Assembly: GCA_963824595.1 (NCBI GenBank)
Contig: CAWGPY010000006.1
Coordinates: forward strand, 1 to 64,000
Length of the DNA stretch: 64,000 bases
Origin: Cybelea sp963824595
GTDB taxonomy: Bacteria > Vulcanimicrobiota > Vulcanimicrobiia > Vulcanimicrobiales > Vulcanimicrobiaceae
Direction: 5' to 3'
Under the pieces are notes generated by a model. It had not been told where the DNA came from, did no database searches, and was given only the letters and a program-made list of their open reading frames with translations. The position numbers and the translations under genes were made by a program. This document shows, one piece after another, positions 25,386 to 33,944 of this stretch; position 1 is the first letter of the stretch, and each line of letters opens with the position of its first letter.

Positions 25386-25922
25386 GTGTTTTACCGGACC
25401 TTGAGTTTCGACGGCGGCATCAACGACGCGCGGCGCGCCGCGCTCGACGCTGCCGTGCTTCGCGAGGGCGGCGTCGTAGCGTGGCGCTCGAGCAGACCGG
25501 CCGGGCGTTCGTACGCTCTGCTCGAACTGCCCGAGGGGCACGACCGAAGCGCGGTCGCCGCGGCGGCGCCCGAGGCGTCGGGGTACGACCTGGCCATCAT
25601 CGCATTGGCAGTTTTCCCTGCGGCGCTCGAAGCCTTGCCGCACCTGCACGAAGCCCTCGGCGGACCCGGTCGCCCGGCCGGGGTGCTGGCCTGCCGGCCG
25701 TGCGAGGGTGGCGTGATCGTGGAGTGGGACCCGCATCGCGTCGGCGTGCGCGTCGTCGTGGGACTCGTCGACCTGGAACTGCAGCGCTTCAACAGCTCGC
25801 GCACCGCCGAGGTGCTGTCGCCGCTGACGCCGGAGCTGGTGGCCGCGATCGCGGCACAGGGTCTGGAAGCGCCGGAGATCGAGCCGGCGCGTATCCTCGA
25901 GTTGCGGATCGATCGTGCTTAG
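25386..25922 (+). CDS. Unknown protein coupled to cdaA
   Basis: 178 aa from GTG 25386 (TTG 25401 possible). No membrane segments or signal. The sequence alternates helices and strands (LDAAVLREGGVVAWRSSRPA, ALLELPEGHDRSAVAAAAPE, GVIVEWDPHRVGVRVVVGLV), so it is probably a soluble alpha/beta protein. I do not recognise a family. The 3' end overlaps the cdaA start by 8 bp, so the two are likely translated together, and it diverges from rsgA by only 42 bp. A role near c-di-AMP synthesis is inference from position only. Confidence 0.75.
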   Translation: MFYRTLSFDGGINDARRAALDAAVLREGGVVAWRSSRPAGRSYALLELPEGHDRSAVAAAAPEASGYDLAIIALAVFPAALEALPHLHEALGGPGRPAGVLACRPCEGGVIVEWDPHRVGVRVVVGLVDLELQRFNSSRTAEVLSPLTPELVAAIAAQGLEAPEIEPARILELRIDRA

Positions 25923-26784
25923 CTCGCTGGGCGGCTACGTCGGTATCTCGGACGTCATCGACGTCATCGCGACGAGCATCTTGGTGTACTACGTGCTGCT
26001 GCTCATACGCGGCACGCGCGCCGTACAAATTCTCACGGGCATCCTGGTGCTGGTCGGGCTGCTCGGAATCGCGACGCTCTTCCATCTGTATCTGCTCGGG
26101 ACGATCCTGCGGCTGTTGCTCGTCGGCGCCGCGGTCACGATCCCGATCGTGTTCCAGCCGGAGCTGCGGCGGGCCCTCGAGCAAATCGGGCGCGGCGGCC
26201 TTTTCCGCATGGAGAGCGATCGGCCGGAGCTGGCGCGCGGCCGACCCGAGGATCGCGCGGTCGTGCTCGTCGCGCGCACGGCGTTTCTGCTGGGGCGCAT
26301 GCGGCGCGGCGCGCTGATCGTGCTCGAGCAACAGAGCGGTCTCAAGGACTATTGCGAGACGGGAACGATCCTTCACGCCGATCTGTCGGAGGAGCTGCTG
26401 CTCGCGATCTTCGCGCTCGCGTCGCCGCTGCACGACGGCGCGGTGATCGTGCGCGACGGCCGAATCGAGGCCGCGGGATGCTTCCTGCCGCTTTCGGAAC
26501 AGCCGTTGGCGCATCCGCGCCTCGGGTCGCGCCACCGCGCGGCGCTCGGTCTCGCCGAGCAGACCGACGCCGTTGTAATCGTCGTTTCGGAACAGACCGG
26601 CGCGATCACGATCGCGCGCGGCGGTAAGCTCTCGCGGCCGGCGGATGACGAGCAGCGTCTGACCAAGATGCTCCTCGCCGTCACGCGGCCGCCGCGCGAC
26701 CAACGCAAGCGCACGGACATCATCTCGCACCTGCGATCGCGGCTGCGTCCTTCGCGCGCGGAGCCCGAGCAGCGCGTATCGTGA
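25915..26784 (+). CDS. cdaA: Diadenylate cyclase CdaA
   Basis: 289 aa. Three N-terminal membrane helices (ILVYYVLLLIRGTRAVQILT, ILVLVGLLGIATLFHLYLLG, and the third through IPIVFQPEL) lead into a DAC domain. The catalytic motifs are HDGAVIV (DGA) and GSRHRAALG (RHR). It condenses two ATP to c-di-AMP, which controls potassium, osmolyte and wall balance. It sits in the classical cdaA-ybbR-glmM order. The C-terminal tail is basic and longer than usual. Confidence 0.95.
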   Translation: MLSSLGGYVGISDVIDVIATSILVYYVLLLIRGTRAVQILTGILVLVGLLGIATLFHLYLLGTILRLLLVGAAVTIPIVFQPELRRALEQIGRGGLFRMESDRPELARGRPEDRAVVLVARTAFLLGRMRRGALIVLEQQSGLKDYCETGTILHADLSEELLLAIFALASPLHDGAVIVRDGRIEAAGCFLPLSEQPLAHPRLGSRHRAALGLAEQTDAVVIVVSEQTGAITIARGGKLSRPADDEQRLTKMLLAVTRPPRDQRKRTDIISHLRSRLRPSRAEPEQRVS

Positions 26785-26793
26785 GAACGTAAC

Positions 26794-27459
26794 GTGGAAA
26801 TCGTTCGCAACAACTTCGCGCTCAAGGTGCTGGCGGTCGCGCTCGCGATCGTGGGCTGGGCGTACTTCCGGGTCGAGGGCAATCCGGTCGGCGGCTCGCC
26901 GCAGCTCGATCAACTGTCGGTGCCGATCGCGGCCGTGAACCTGCCGGTCGGCTACGTCGCGCACTTCGCCGACCATTCCGCAGTCGTTACCGTTGCGACG
27001 AAGCGCGGCGATCCGCCGATCAAGCCCGAGGAGATCAAGGCGGTCCTCGATCTCTCGACCAAGGAGACGGGCGTCTACAACGTGCCGGTGACGCTCGTGG
27101 CGCCCGACGTCGCGGTGCAGAGCCTCAGCCCGGCGTCGGTGACGCTGACCATCGAAAGGATCGAGGAACGGTCGTTTCCGGTGACGGTGCATTACGTGGG
27201 CGCCGCAAGCGGGATCGTCGTGAGCCAGTCGTCCATTCTGCCCGGCTCGGCGGTCGTTCGGGCGCCGACGTCCGTGCTGACGCAGATCTCGGCCGTCCAC
27301 GCGGACGTGACGATGCCCGACGCGCCGACGTCGGTTGACGAGATGGTCCGGCTCGTTCCCGTCGGCGCGTCCGGCACGGAGATTCCCGACGTCTCGGTGG
27401 CGCCGAACCTCGTGCGGGTGCAGGCGCACTTCGTCGCCGGCACGGGGGCGAGCAAATGA
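26794..27459 (+). CDS. cdaR: YbbR/CdaR-type regulator of diadenylate cyclase
   Basis: 221 aa from GTG 26794. The N-terminal membrane helix (FALKVLAVALAIVGWAYF) is followed by extracellular YbbR repeats; two are visible, one in SVPIAAVNLPVGY to VTLTIERI and one in RSFPVTVHYVG to VRVQAHFV. Firmicute homologues have up to four. It binds CdaA and modulates its activity. The stop overlaps the glmM start (ATGA). Confidence 0.88.
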   Translation: MEIVRNNFALKVLAVALAIVGWAYFRVEGNPVGGSPQLDQLSVPIAAVNLPVGYVAHFADHSAVVTVATKRGDPPIKPEEIKAVLDLSTKETGVYNVPVTLVAPDVAVQSLSPASVTLTIERIEERSFPVTVHYVGAASGIVVSQSSILPGSAVVRAPTSVLTQISAVHADVTMPDAPTSVDEMVRLVPVGASGTEIPDVSVAPNLVRVQAHFVAGTGASK

Positions 27460-28808
27460 GCCGCCTCTTCGGCACCGACGGCGTTCGCGGCGTGGCCAAC
27501 AGCGAGCTCACGCCGGAGCTCGCGATGCAGATCGGGCGGGCCGCGGCGAGCCTGCTGCCCGCCGGCGACCGGCCGATTTTGATCGGACGCGACACGCGCC
27601 TGTCGGGGCCGATGCTCGAGGCGGCGCTGGTGGCGGGCATCACGTCGGTCGGGCGCGACACCGTGTCGCTGGGTATCGTTCCGACGCCGGCGGTGGCCAC
27701 GGTCACGCGGCGCACGCGGGCCGCGGCCGGCGTCGTGATCAGCGCGTCGCACAACCCGATCGAAGACAACGGCATCAAGTTCTTCGGCCCCGACGGCTTC
27801 AAGCTCTCCGACGCGTTCGAGGACGAGATCGAGGCTCGCGTCCGTTCCGACGACTGCGCGCGGCCGACGGGGACGGACATCGGCACCGCGCGAGTATCGC
27901 AAAACCTCGGGCGCCACTACTACGAAGAACTCTACGACGGCGGCGCCGACCTGCGCGGCTTGAACGTCGTCGTAGACGGCGGGAACGGCGCAGCCTACGC
28001 GATGGCGCCGTACGCGCTGCGCAAGCTCGGCGCGACGGTGACGGAAATCAACTGCGAGAACGACGGCTCGCGGATCAACGTCGAGTGCGGCGCCACCGAT
28101 CTTCGCGGGCTGGCCGCGGCGGTGCGCGCGCTGATCGACGACGGCGAGAAGCGGACGATCGGCGTCGCATTCGACGGCGACGCGGACCGGGCGCTGTTCG
28201 TGGACGAAACGGGTGCGTTCGTGACCGGCGATCACGTGCTCTTCGCGCTCGCGCGTTCCATGCAGCAGCGCGGCGAGCTGCCCAACGACACGATCGTGGC
28301 AACCGTGATGAGCAACATCGGTTTCGAGCGCGCGCTCGAGCGTCACGGGATCGCGCTGGTACGCGCGGCGGTCGGCGACCGCAACGTGCTCGAGCAGATG
28401 CGCGCGCACGGCTACACGCTGGGCGGCGAGCAGTCGGGCCACGTGATCGACTTCCGCTTCAACACCACGGGCGACGGCCCGCGGTCGGCGGTCACGTTGT
28501 TGACGATCGTAGCCGAGGCGAACGCGACCCTTCACGAGCTGGTGCGCGAGGTCGTGCCGGCGCCGCAGGTGCTGCTGAACGTGCGTACGAGCCGGCGCGA
28601 CGTGCTGACCGTCCCGCCGGTCCTCGAGGTGATTGCGGCCGCCGAGGCCGCCCTGGGGCGGTCCGGGCGGCTGTTGGTCCGGGCCTCGGGGACCGAGCCG
28701 CTCATTCGCGTGATGGCCGAGGGTGACGACCTGGCGCTGGTCCGGGCGCAAGCGGGTCGCGTAGCCGGCCGGATCGAGCAGGAGGCGGCCCGCCTGGGCT
28801 CACCCTGA
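27456..28808 (+). CDS. glmM: Phosphoglucosamine mutase
   Basis: 450 aa. Converts glucosamine-6-phosphate to glucosamine-1-phosphate for UDP-GlcNAc. Motifs: RLFGTDGVRGVAN, catalytic serine loop VVISASHNPIEDNGIKFF, metal loop AFDGDADRALF, sugar loop GGEQSGH, and phosphate-binding RASGTEPLIRVM. GlmM can bind and inhibit CdaA in Firmicutes, which explains the gene order. glmS, the enzyme before it in the pathway, is 18 kb away on the other strand. Confidence 0.96.
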   Translation: MSRLFGTDGVRGVANSELTPELAMQIGRAAASLLPAGDRPILIGRDTRLSGPMLEAALVAGITSVGRDTVSLGIVPTPAVATVTRRTRAAAGVVISASHNPIEDNGIKFFGPDGFKLSDAFEDEIEARVRSDDCARPTGTDIGTARVSQNLGRHYYEELYDGGADLRGLNVVVDGGNGAAYAMAPYALRKLGATVTEINCENDGSRINVECGATDLRGLAAAVRALIDDGEKRTIGVAFDGDADRALFVDETGAFVTGDHVLFALARSMQQRGELPNDTIVATVMSNIGFERALERHGIALVRAAVGDRNVLEQMRAHGYTLGGEQSGHVIDFRFNTTGDGPRSAVTLLTIVAEANATLHELVREVVPAPQVLLNVRTSRRDVLTVPPVLEVIAAAEAALGRSGRLLVRASGTEPLIRVMAEGDDLALVRAQAGRVAGRIEQEAARLGSP

Positions 28809-28895
28809 GCCCAGAATGTTCGCTCCTCCGCTCGGTCCGGAAGGGGGCACCCGCGTTACGCCGAAGCGCGCCCGTGGTCTAAAAACCTGATCAAG

Positions 28896-29018
28896 GTCAC
28901 TGAGTCGGGACGCCGAGTCCCGAGCGGGGGATTTTCCCGGTAGGGGTGAGTGGGCCGGTCGGCCCTAGGGCGATTATTTCTTTCCCGCCCGAACCCGTCA
29001 ACTAACCCCGCAAGTGTC
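28896..29018 (+). ncRNA. ydaO-yuaA c-di-AMP riboswitch
   Basis: Conserved aptamer blocks in the right order: GAGCGGGGGA, TAGGGGTGA, CTAGGGCGATT, then CGCCCGAACCCGTCAACTAA and CCCCGCAAG. The closing stem pairs CACT (28898-28901) with AGTG (29013-29016). The family is normally an OFF switch that represses osmolyte importers or wall hydrolases when c-di-AMP is high. It lies directly upstream of an NlpC/P60 hydrolase, one of its classic targets. I cannot resolve the expression platform by eye. Confidence 0.93.
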
Positions 29019-29037
29019 GCGAAAGAGGAGCGGATTC

Positions 29038-29649
29038 TTGCGTCATGCGTTCGTTGTTTGGGCGTTTGCCCTAGCGTTTGCCGGTTCGAGTGCAATCGCA
29101 GCGGCCCACACCAGCGCCACCATTCCCCAACTGCAGTATGCCGGGACGTCAAAAGTTGACGCCCAAGCCCTGAGCCCCGACGTCGCCGAGTGGACGTCGC
29201 ACCTGATCGTCACCACCCCCAACCGCCATCGCGGCGGAGGCATTGACCGCTTCACCGGGTCGGTGCTGAGCCGAACCTCGCGGATCGCCCAGCAGCTCAC
29301 CAAGAGCGCGATGCGCTTTTTGGGCGTGCCCTATGTTTTCGGCGGAACCTCAACGTCGGGCTTCGACTGCTCCGGCTACGTCCAACACGTCTTCGCCATG
29401 CTGGGCATCGGCTTGCCGCGCACCGCGGACGCCCAGTACGACGCCGGCCGGCCGGCCGTCGGCGGGCCGCGTCCGGGCGACCTGGTTTTCTTCGACACCT
29501 ACGGCGGCGTCTCGCACGTCGGGATCTATCTCGGGCACGGGAAGTTCGTCCACGCCAGCTCGAGTCACGGCGTGATGGTCAGCCACCTCTCCGAGTCGTA
29601 TTGGGCTTCGCGCTACGTCGGCGCGAAGCGGCTGATCGCCACGCACTAG
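29038..29649 (+). CDS. Secreted NlpC/P60 peptidoglycan endopeptidase
   Basis: 203 aa from TTG 29038, seven bases after AGAGGAG. The alternative GTG 29014 lies inside the riboswitch closing stem and is less likely. The signal peptide RHAFVVWAFALAFAGSSAIA is followed by a linker and the catalytic domain: Cys in FDCSGYVQHVF, His in SHVGIYLG, and the third polar residue in KFVHASS. It should cut stem peptides during wall remodelling, with expression set by c-di-AMP. Confidence 0.92.
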   Translation: MRHAFVVWAFALAFAGSSAIAAAHTSATIPQLQYAGTSKVDAQALSPDVAEWTSHLIVTTPNRHRGGGIDRFTGSVLSRTSRIAQQLTKSAMRFLGVPYVFGGTSTSGFDCSGYVQHVFAMLGIGLPRTADAQYDAGRPAVGGPRPGDLVFFDTYGGVSHVGIYLGHGKFVHASSSHGVMVSHLSESYWASRYVGAKRLIATH

Positions 29650-29676
29650 GCCGCAAGGCCGTCGCTCGGCGTCACA

Positions 29677-29721
29677 CGAAAGGGCTAGCGCGCTCATGGC
29701 GCGGCTGGCCCTTTCGCTTTT
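29677..29721 (+). terminator. Terminator after the NlpC/P60 gene
   Basis: CGAAAGGGC (29677-29685) pairs with GCCCTTTCG (29708-29716), the inner loop can pair further through GCGCGC/GCGCGG, and CTTTT follows. It separates the wall hydrolase from tRNA-Gln. Confidence 0.6.
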
Positions 29722-29759
29722 CGAAGAGGAAGCCTGGGGCCGGAAGAACCTCGCAGCGA

Positions 29760-29774
29760 TGGGGTGTAGCCAAG
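29760..29774 (+). repeat. Tandem duplicate of the tRNA-Gln 5' end
   Basis: TGGGGTGTAGCCAAG is present twice in direct tandem: once at 29760-29774 and again as the first 15 bases of the tRNA at 29776. The copies are separated by one base. Confidence 0.8.
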
Positions 29775-29775
29775 A

Positions 29776-29847
29776 TGGGGTGTAGCCAAGTGGTAAGGCA
29801 GCGGACTTTGACTCCGCCATGCGTTGGTTCGAATCCAGCCACCCCAG
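29776..29847 (+). tRNA. tRNA-Gln (anticodon UUG)
   Basis: Full cloverleaf. Acceptor TGGGGTG pairs with CACCCCA and the discriminator is G29847. The D arm holds TAGCCAAGTGGTAAGGCA. The anticodon stem is GCGGA/TCCGC with loop CTTTGAC (anticodon TTG), and the T arm is GTTGG TTCGAAT CCAGC. No CCA is encoded. Confidence 0.95.
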
Positions 29848-29913
29848 GAACCGTGACGTTACGCTGAGCCCAGCGCTGGAGGCGGCGCATCCTGAGGGTG
29901 CAAACGTTACGGC

Positions 29914-31224
29914 GTGACCCATCGTGCGCGTGGACCGGCCGCAATCGCGTGCGTTCTCCCGCTCGCCCTGTGCGTGGCCGCCTGCGATCTGCAGCGGACC
30001 GCCGGCGCGCCCCCGGCCGGGGCCGCGCGGCCCGCGGGCCGGGCTGCGGCGTTCGCGAGCGAACGGCTCTGGGGAGTGCCCGGCGAGACGCGTTGGGAGC
30101 CCGTCGTCGCCGCCGACCGGCACGCGCCGTGGGTGTATCAGCTGAGCACGGGCCAGCGTCCCGATTATCTGCTCTTTCGCGCATCGAGCGACGGCGGCCG
30201 GACGTGGGGCGCGCAGCGGCACCTCTGCCACCGCGGCGTGCGCGTGCCGTTTCAATACGATCCCCAGATCGCGGTCACCGACGGCGGCGCGATCGACGTC
30301 GTGTGCCTCGACGGATTTCGGCCCGGCGTCGTCTTCGCGCGGTCGCGCGATCACGGCGCGAGCTGGAGCAAAGCCGTGCGGCTCGACGGCAAGATGCAGT
30401 ACAGCGATAAGCCCACCCTCGCGATTTCACCGGACGGCAAGGACGCCTACGTCGCGTACAACTCGTACTACGCGCTCTACGTCTCGGCGTCGCACGACTT
30501 CGGGGTTACGTGGGCGGCGCCGGTGCGAGCGACGGCGCACCGCCGCTGGTATTACTCGCTCTCCGGCACCGTCGGGCGCGACGGCGCCGTGTGGTTCGCC
30601 GTGGACGGCGAGACGGGACGCGACGAGACCGGGAACGGACACGTCAGCCTCGTGACGTCGGCCGACGGCGGCGCGACCTGGCGCGAGATTCCGTTCGCGG
30701 TCAGCGGCGAAGGCGCGAAGTGCGACCGCCGCAACTGTTACCCCGATTTCTTCACCGCTCAGGACGCCGTCGCCGCCGACGCACGCGGGAATCTGGTGTT
30801 CGCTTTCGCCAAGAACGACCGGCCGCAAGGGCCGAACGCGCTGTACGCGAGCCGTTCTCACGACGACGGCGCCACGTGGAGCGGCGCCGCGCTCGTCTCG
30901 AACGCCGGAAACGCGATGAGCCCCGCAATCGTCGCCGCGCCGGACGGCAGCTTTCGGCTCGTCTGGCAGGACGATCGCAACGGCCACCGATCGTGGAACA
31001 CGTGGTATTCGCGCAGCGACGATGCCGGCGCGACGTGGAGTACGGCGGTGCGTCTCTCCGATCGCGAGTCGGGTGCCGGCTATAAGCATCGCGGCGGTTA
31101 CAACTTTCCCTTCGGCGATTACTTGGGTCTCGCCGTGGACGGCGAGGGCGTGAATCACGTCGTGTGGGGCGAGGGGTCGGCGATCTACGTGCCGGGGGGC
31201 ACGTGGTGGACGCGCGGGCGGTGA
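29914..31224 (+). CDS. Lipoprotein with BNR/sialidase-type beta-propeller
   Basis: 436 aa from GTG 29914. A lipoprotein signal peptide ends in LCVAAC. The mature part has six Asp-box (BNR) repeats: SSDGGRTW, SRDHGASW, SHDFGVTW, SADGGATW, SHDDGATW, SDDAGATW. This marks a six-bladed sialidase-like fold. The catalytic arginine triad of true sialidases cannot be assigned by eye, so glycosidase activity is uncertain. It is anchored outside the cell. Confidence 0.8.
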   Translation: MTHRARGPAAIACVLPLALCVAACDLQRTAGAPPAGAARPAGRAAAFASERLWGVPGETRWEPVVAADRHAPWVYQLSTGQRPDYLLFRASSDGGRTWGAQRHLCHRGVRVPFQYDPQIAVTDGGAIDVVCLDGFRPGVVFARSRDHGASWSKAVRLDGKMQYSDKPTLAISPDGKDAYVAYNSYYALYVSASHDFGVTWAAPVRATAHRRWYYSLSGTVGRDGAVWFAVDGETGRDETGNGHVSLVTSADGGATWREIPFAVSGEGAKCDRRNCYPDFFTAQDAVAADARGNLVFAFAKNDRPQGPNALYASRSHDDGATWSGAALVSNAGNAMSPAIVAAPDGSFRLVWQDDRNGHRSWNTWYSRSDDAGATWSTAVRLSDRESGAGYKHRGGYNFPFGDYLGLAVDGEGVNHVVWGEGSAIYVPGGTWWTRGR

Positions 31225-31242
31225 ACGCGTTCGGCGGCGACG

Positions 31243-32154
31243 CTCCACATCACCAACGGCGACGGCGCGCTCTACCTGCTGAAGAAGGCCGGAGTTCTCG
31301 GAACGCACGTCGCGTGGCGCGACGCACTCAACGAGGGGCCCGTCCCGACCGGTCTCTCGCTCGAGGAGACGAGCGCGGTCCGGGCGCGCTACCTGGCGGA
31401 ACGGGGTGTCGGGAGCGCGATCAAGCTGATCCACGATTTCGAGCGCCGCGATTCGCTGATCCGCTGCGCGGGCGACTACGACGAAGTCGTTCTCTGGTTC
31501 GAGCACGATCTGTTCGATCAGCTGCAGCTGCTGCAGGTACTCACGGCGCTGGAGGAACTCGATCTGGAGCCGGGTCGCGTGTCCGTGGTGCAGAGCGATC
31601 ACTACCTTGCGAACATGACCGTGGACGAGATTCTGCCGCTCTTGCCGAAACGGCGCAACGCGACGCCCGCCGTCTTTAAGTCGGCGCGGCGTTCGTGGCA
31701 GCGGTTCACGTCCGAGTCGCCGGCGGATCTGTACGCGGGGGCGGGCGAAGACGCTATCGGGCTGCCGTTTCTACGCGCCGCGCTCGTGCGGCTGTGCGAA
31801 GAGTATCCGTGGCAGCGCGACGGTCTCTCTCGCTCGCAGCGACAGGCGCTCTCTGCCGTCGCGCAGGGCGCCGCGCGGCGAGAGGACCTCTACGCGCGCG
31901 CGCAGGGCCGTGAGGAAGCGCACTTTCTCAGCGAACGCGCCTTCGGACGCCTGCTCGACGATCTGGGCCGTGCCGAGGGCGCGCTGGTGGAAGAAGAAGA
32001 GGGCCGGCTCGTCGCGACCGCGCTCGGACGCCGCGTGATCGCCGGCGACGCGAACTGGCTCGACGAGCGCCCCATCGATCGCTGGATCGGCGGAGTGCAT
32101 CTGCTGCCCGGCCGGGTCACCTTCTGGGACGACGATGCGGCGCGCTTCGTCTAA
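31243..32154 (+). CDS. DUF1835-domain protein, start codon missing
   Basis: About 303 aa. The N-terminal LHITNGDGALYLLKKAGV and the WRDALNEGPVP and LWFEHDLFDQLQLLQ segments are the DUF1835 signature. A helical C-terminal half ends in GRVTFWDDDAARFV. The family is uncharacterised. The open frame begins after the preceding stop (31222-31224) and contains no ATG, GTG or TTG before LHITN. The GTG at 31221 is one frame off, so a one-base error near 31240, or a non-standard start, is needed. Confidence 0.75.
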   Translation, partial: LHITNGDGALYLLKKAGVLGTHVAWRDALNEGPVPTGLSLEETSAVRARYLAERGVGSAIKLIHDFERRDSLIRCAGDYDEVVLWFEHDLFDQLQLLQVLTALEELDLEPGRVSVVQSDHYLANMTVDEILPLLPKRRNATPAVFKSARRSWQRFTSESPADLYAGAGEDAIGLPFLRAALVRLCEEYPWQRDGLSRSQRQALSAVAQGAARREDLYARAQGREEAHFLSERAFGRLLDDLGRAEGALVEEEEGRLVATALGRRVIAGDANWLDERPIDRWIGGVHLLPGRVTFWDDDAARFV

Positions 32155-32199
32155 CGCTCAAGGCCAAGGCCCCACCGGGCGCGAAAGGCACGCGCGAAG

Positions 32200-32574
32200 A
32201 TGACGCACGACGAGTTAGGCATCGACCTCAAGACCGAAGACGGCGGCGGAACGCTGGTCTTCAAGCTTCGCGGCAGCCTCGACCTGGCGACCGCTCCGAC
32301 GGTCCGCGCCGCATTGGGCGACGCGACCGACAAGGGCAGTCACCATCTCATCGTGGACCTGACGCAGTTGGAGTTCCTCGACTCCACCGGGCTCGGGGTG
32401 CTGATCGGCGCGCACCGCCGCGCGGCCGAACACGGCGGATCGCTGCGTCTGGTCGCCCGCGACGGTCCGATCCTTCGCCTGCTGAACATCACGGGGCTGA
32501 TCGCGGTGTTCGCCGTGTATCACTCGCTCGACGACGCGCGGAACGAACGCGCGCGCGTCGCCGCAGCGCTCTAG
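32200..32574 (+). CDS. STAS-domain anti-sigma-factor antagonist
   Basis: 124 aa, SpoIIAA/RsbV-like. LVFKLRGSLDLATAPTVRAA is the first strand-helix unit, and LEFLDSTGLGVLIGAHRRA holds the Ser that partner kinases phosphorylate. Such proteins free a sigma factor by binding its anti-sigma kinase. No kinase is next to it. The group 3 sigma factor at 18.2 kb is the only candidate endpoint in the window, and the link is speculative. Confidence 0.9.
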   Translation: MTHDELGIDLKTEDGGGTLVFKLRGSLDLATAPTVRAALGDATDKGSHHLIVDLTQLEFLDSTGLGVLIGAHRRAAEHGGSLRLVARDGPILRLLNITGLIAVFAVYHSLDDARNERARVAAAL

Positions 32575-32578
32575 AAGC

Positions 32579-33868
32579 CTACTCCGAGCGGTACGCCTCG
32601 TCGAGCAGCTCGACGACGTGCTTGACGTCGGCTCGGTATCCCGCATCCCGTAGACCCGCGGCGACCTGCGTCGCGCAGCCTGGATTTGCCGTCGCGACGA
32701 TCGTCGCGCCCGTGCGGCGGATCGCTTCGACTTTGCGGCGCGCAAGGCGCTGCGCCATCTCCGGCTGGGTGACGTTGTAGACCCCCGCGCTGCCGCAGCA
32801 GACCGCGCTCTCGTCCATCTCGACGAGCTGCAGGCCGGGAATGCGCGCCAGCAGCCGGCGGGGCGCTCCCGCAACGCGCTGCGCGTGCACCAGGTGGCAC
32901 GCCTCCTGGTACGTCGCCGTCGCGTCGAGGCGGCGCCGCGGCTCGCCCATGTCCATTGCGTCGAGCACCTCGGTCACGTCGCGGACCCGGCTCGAGAAAC
33001 GGGCGGCGCGCGGCGCCCATTCCGCGTCGGCTTCGAACAGCTCGCCGTACTCCTTGAGGGCGCTGCCGCAGCCCGCCGCGTTGACGACGTAGACGTCGGC
33101 GCCGCTGCGCTCGAACGCTGCGATGTTGCGCTTCGCTAACTCGCGCGCGAATTCGATCTCCCCGGCGTGAACCGCGATGGCGCCGCAGCATCCCTGCGCG
33201 CTGGGAACGACGACCGAGAGCCGCGCGCGGCGCAGCATGCGCACGGTGGCGCGGTGGACCTCGCCGAACGCCACCGCCATGATGCAGCCGGTGTGCAGGA
33301 ACGCGATACCTTGCGGCTGCTCGGCGTCGAAGCGCTGGCCGAGCGGAACGAAGAACGCGCGGGTGATCCGCGGCGCGAGCCGCGCGAGGCGATCGAGTCC
33401 GACCAATCCGGCCAGCGACGTGAGGCGCGTCGCCTGGGCCACGCGCAGCAGCGTCGCGGCGAGGCACATCAGATCCAGCCGCGCGAACAACGCGCGCAGC
33501 AACGCGGCGCGCGCCGTTCGGGCGCGGGGCGGTTCGGCGGTCGCTTCGGCGCGCCGGATCTGCGCTCGCGCGGTCTCGACGAGCTGACCGTAATGCACCC
33601 CGGACGGGCAGACGGCCTCGCACGCGCGGCAATCGAGGCACTGCCACATCTGCTCGACGAAACCGGGACTGAGCACGTCGAGTCGCGATTCGCCGACCGC
33701 CTTGATCAGACTAATGCGGCCGCGCGGGCCCGACGTTTCTGTCATAGTCTCCAGGTACGTCGGGCAGGACGGCAGGCAGAGGCCGCAGCGGATGCACGTG
33801 TCGTAGATGGACGCATGGGGCCGGTCGGCCCCATCGAAGCCCTGCACCGCATGCTCGCTCATCGGCAT
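32579..33868 (-). CDS. glcF: Glycolate oxidase iron-sulfur subunit
   Basis: 429 aa from ATG 33868. Two 4Fe-4S motifs (CIRCGLCLPSCP and CLDCRACEAVCPSG) are followed by two CCG domains (HTGCIM...GCCGAIAVHAGE, and EACHLVHAQ...CCGSAGVYN). This is the electron-transfer subunit that works with GlcD/GlcE to oxidise glycolate to glyoxylate. No glcD or glcE is in the window, and the upstream neighbour is a divergent mdh, which uses the C4 product of the glyoxylate route. Confidence 0.88.
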   Translation of the reverse strand: MPMSEHAVQGFDGADRPHASIYDTCIRCGLCLPSCPTYLETMTETSGPRGRISLIKAVGESRLDVLSPGFVEQMWQCLDCRACEAVCPSGVHYGQLVETARAQIRRAEATAEPPRARTARAALLRALFARLDLMCLAATLLRVAQATRLTSLAGLVGLDRLARLAPRITRAFFVPLGQRFDAEQPQGIAFLHTGCIMAVAFGEVHRATVRMLRRARLSVVVPSAQGCCGAIAVHAGEIEFARELAKRNIAAFERSGADVYVVNAAGCGSALKEYGELFEADAEWAPRAARFSSRVRDVTEVLDAMDMGEPRRRLDATATYQEACHLVHAQRVAGAPRRLLARIPGLQLVEMDESAVCCGSAGVYNVTQPEMAQRLARRKVEAIRRTGATIVATANPGCATQVAAGLRDAGYRADVKHVVELLDEAYRSE

Positions 33869-33944
33869 GGCAGTTTCGCCTTGAATGAGCGCCGGCTCCC
33901 CCGCCGAAACGTCGCGACGTCGTAATAGCTCGTTTGGAGGCGGA

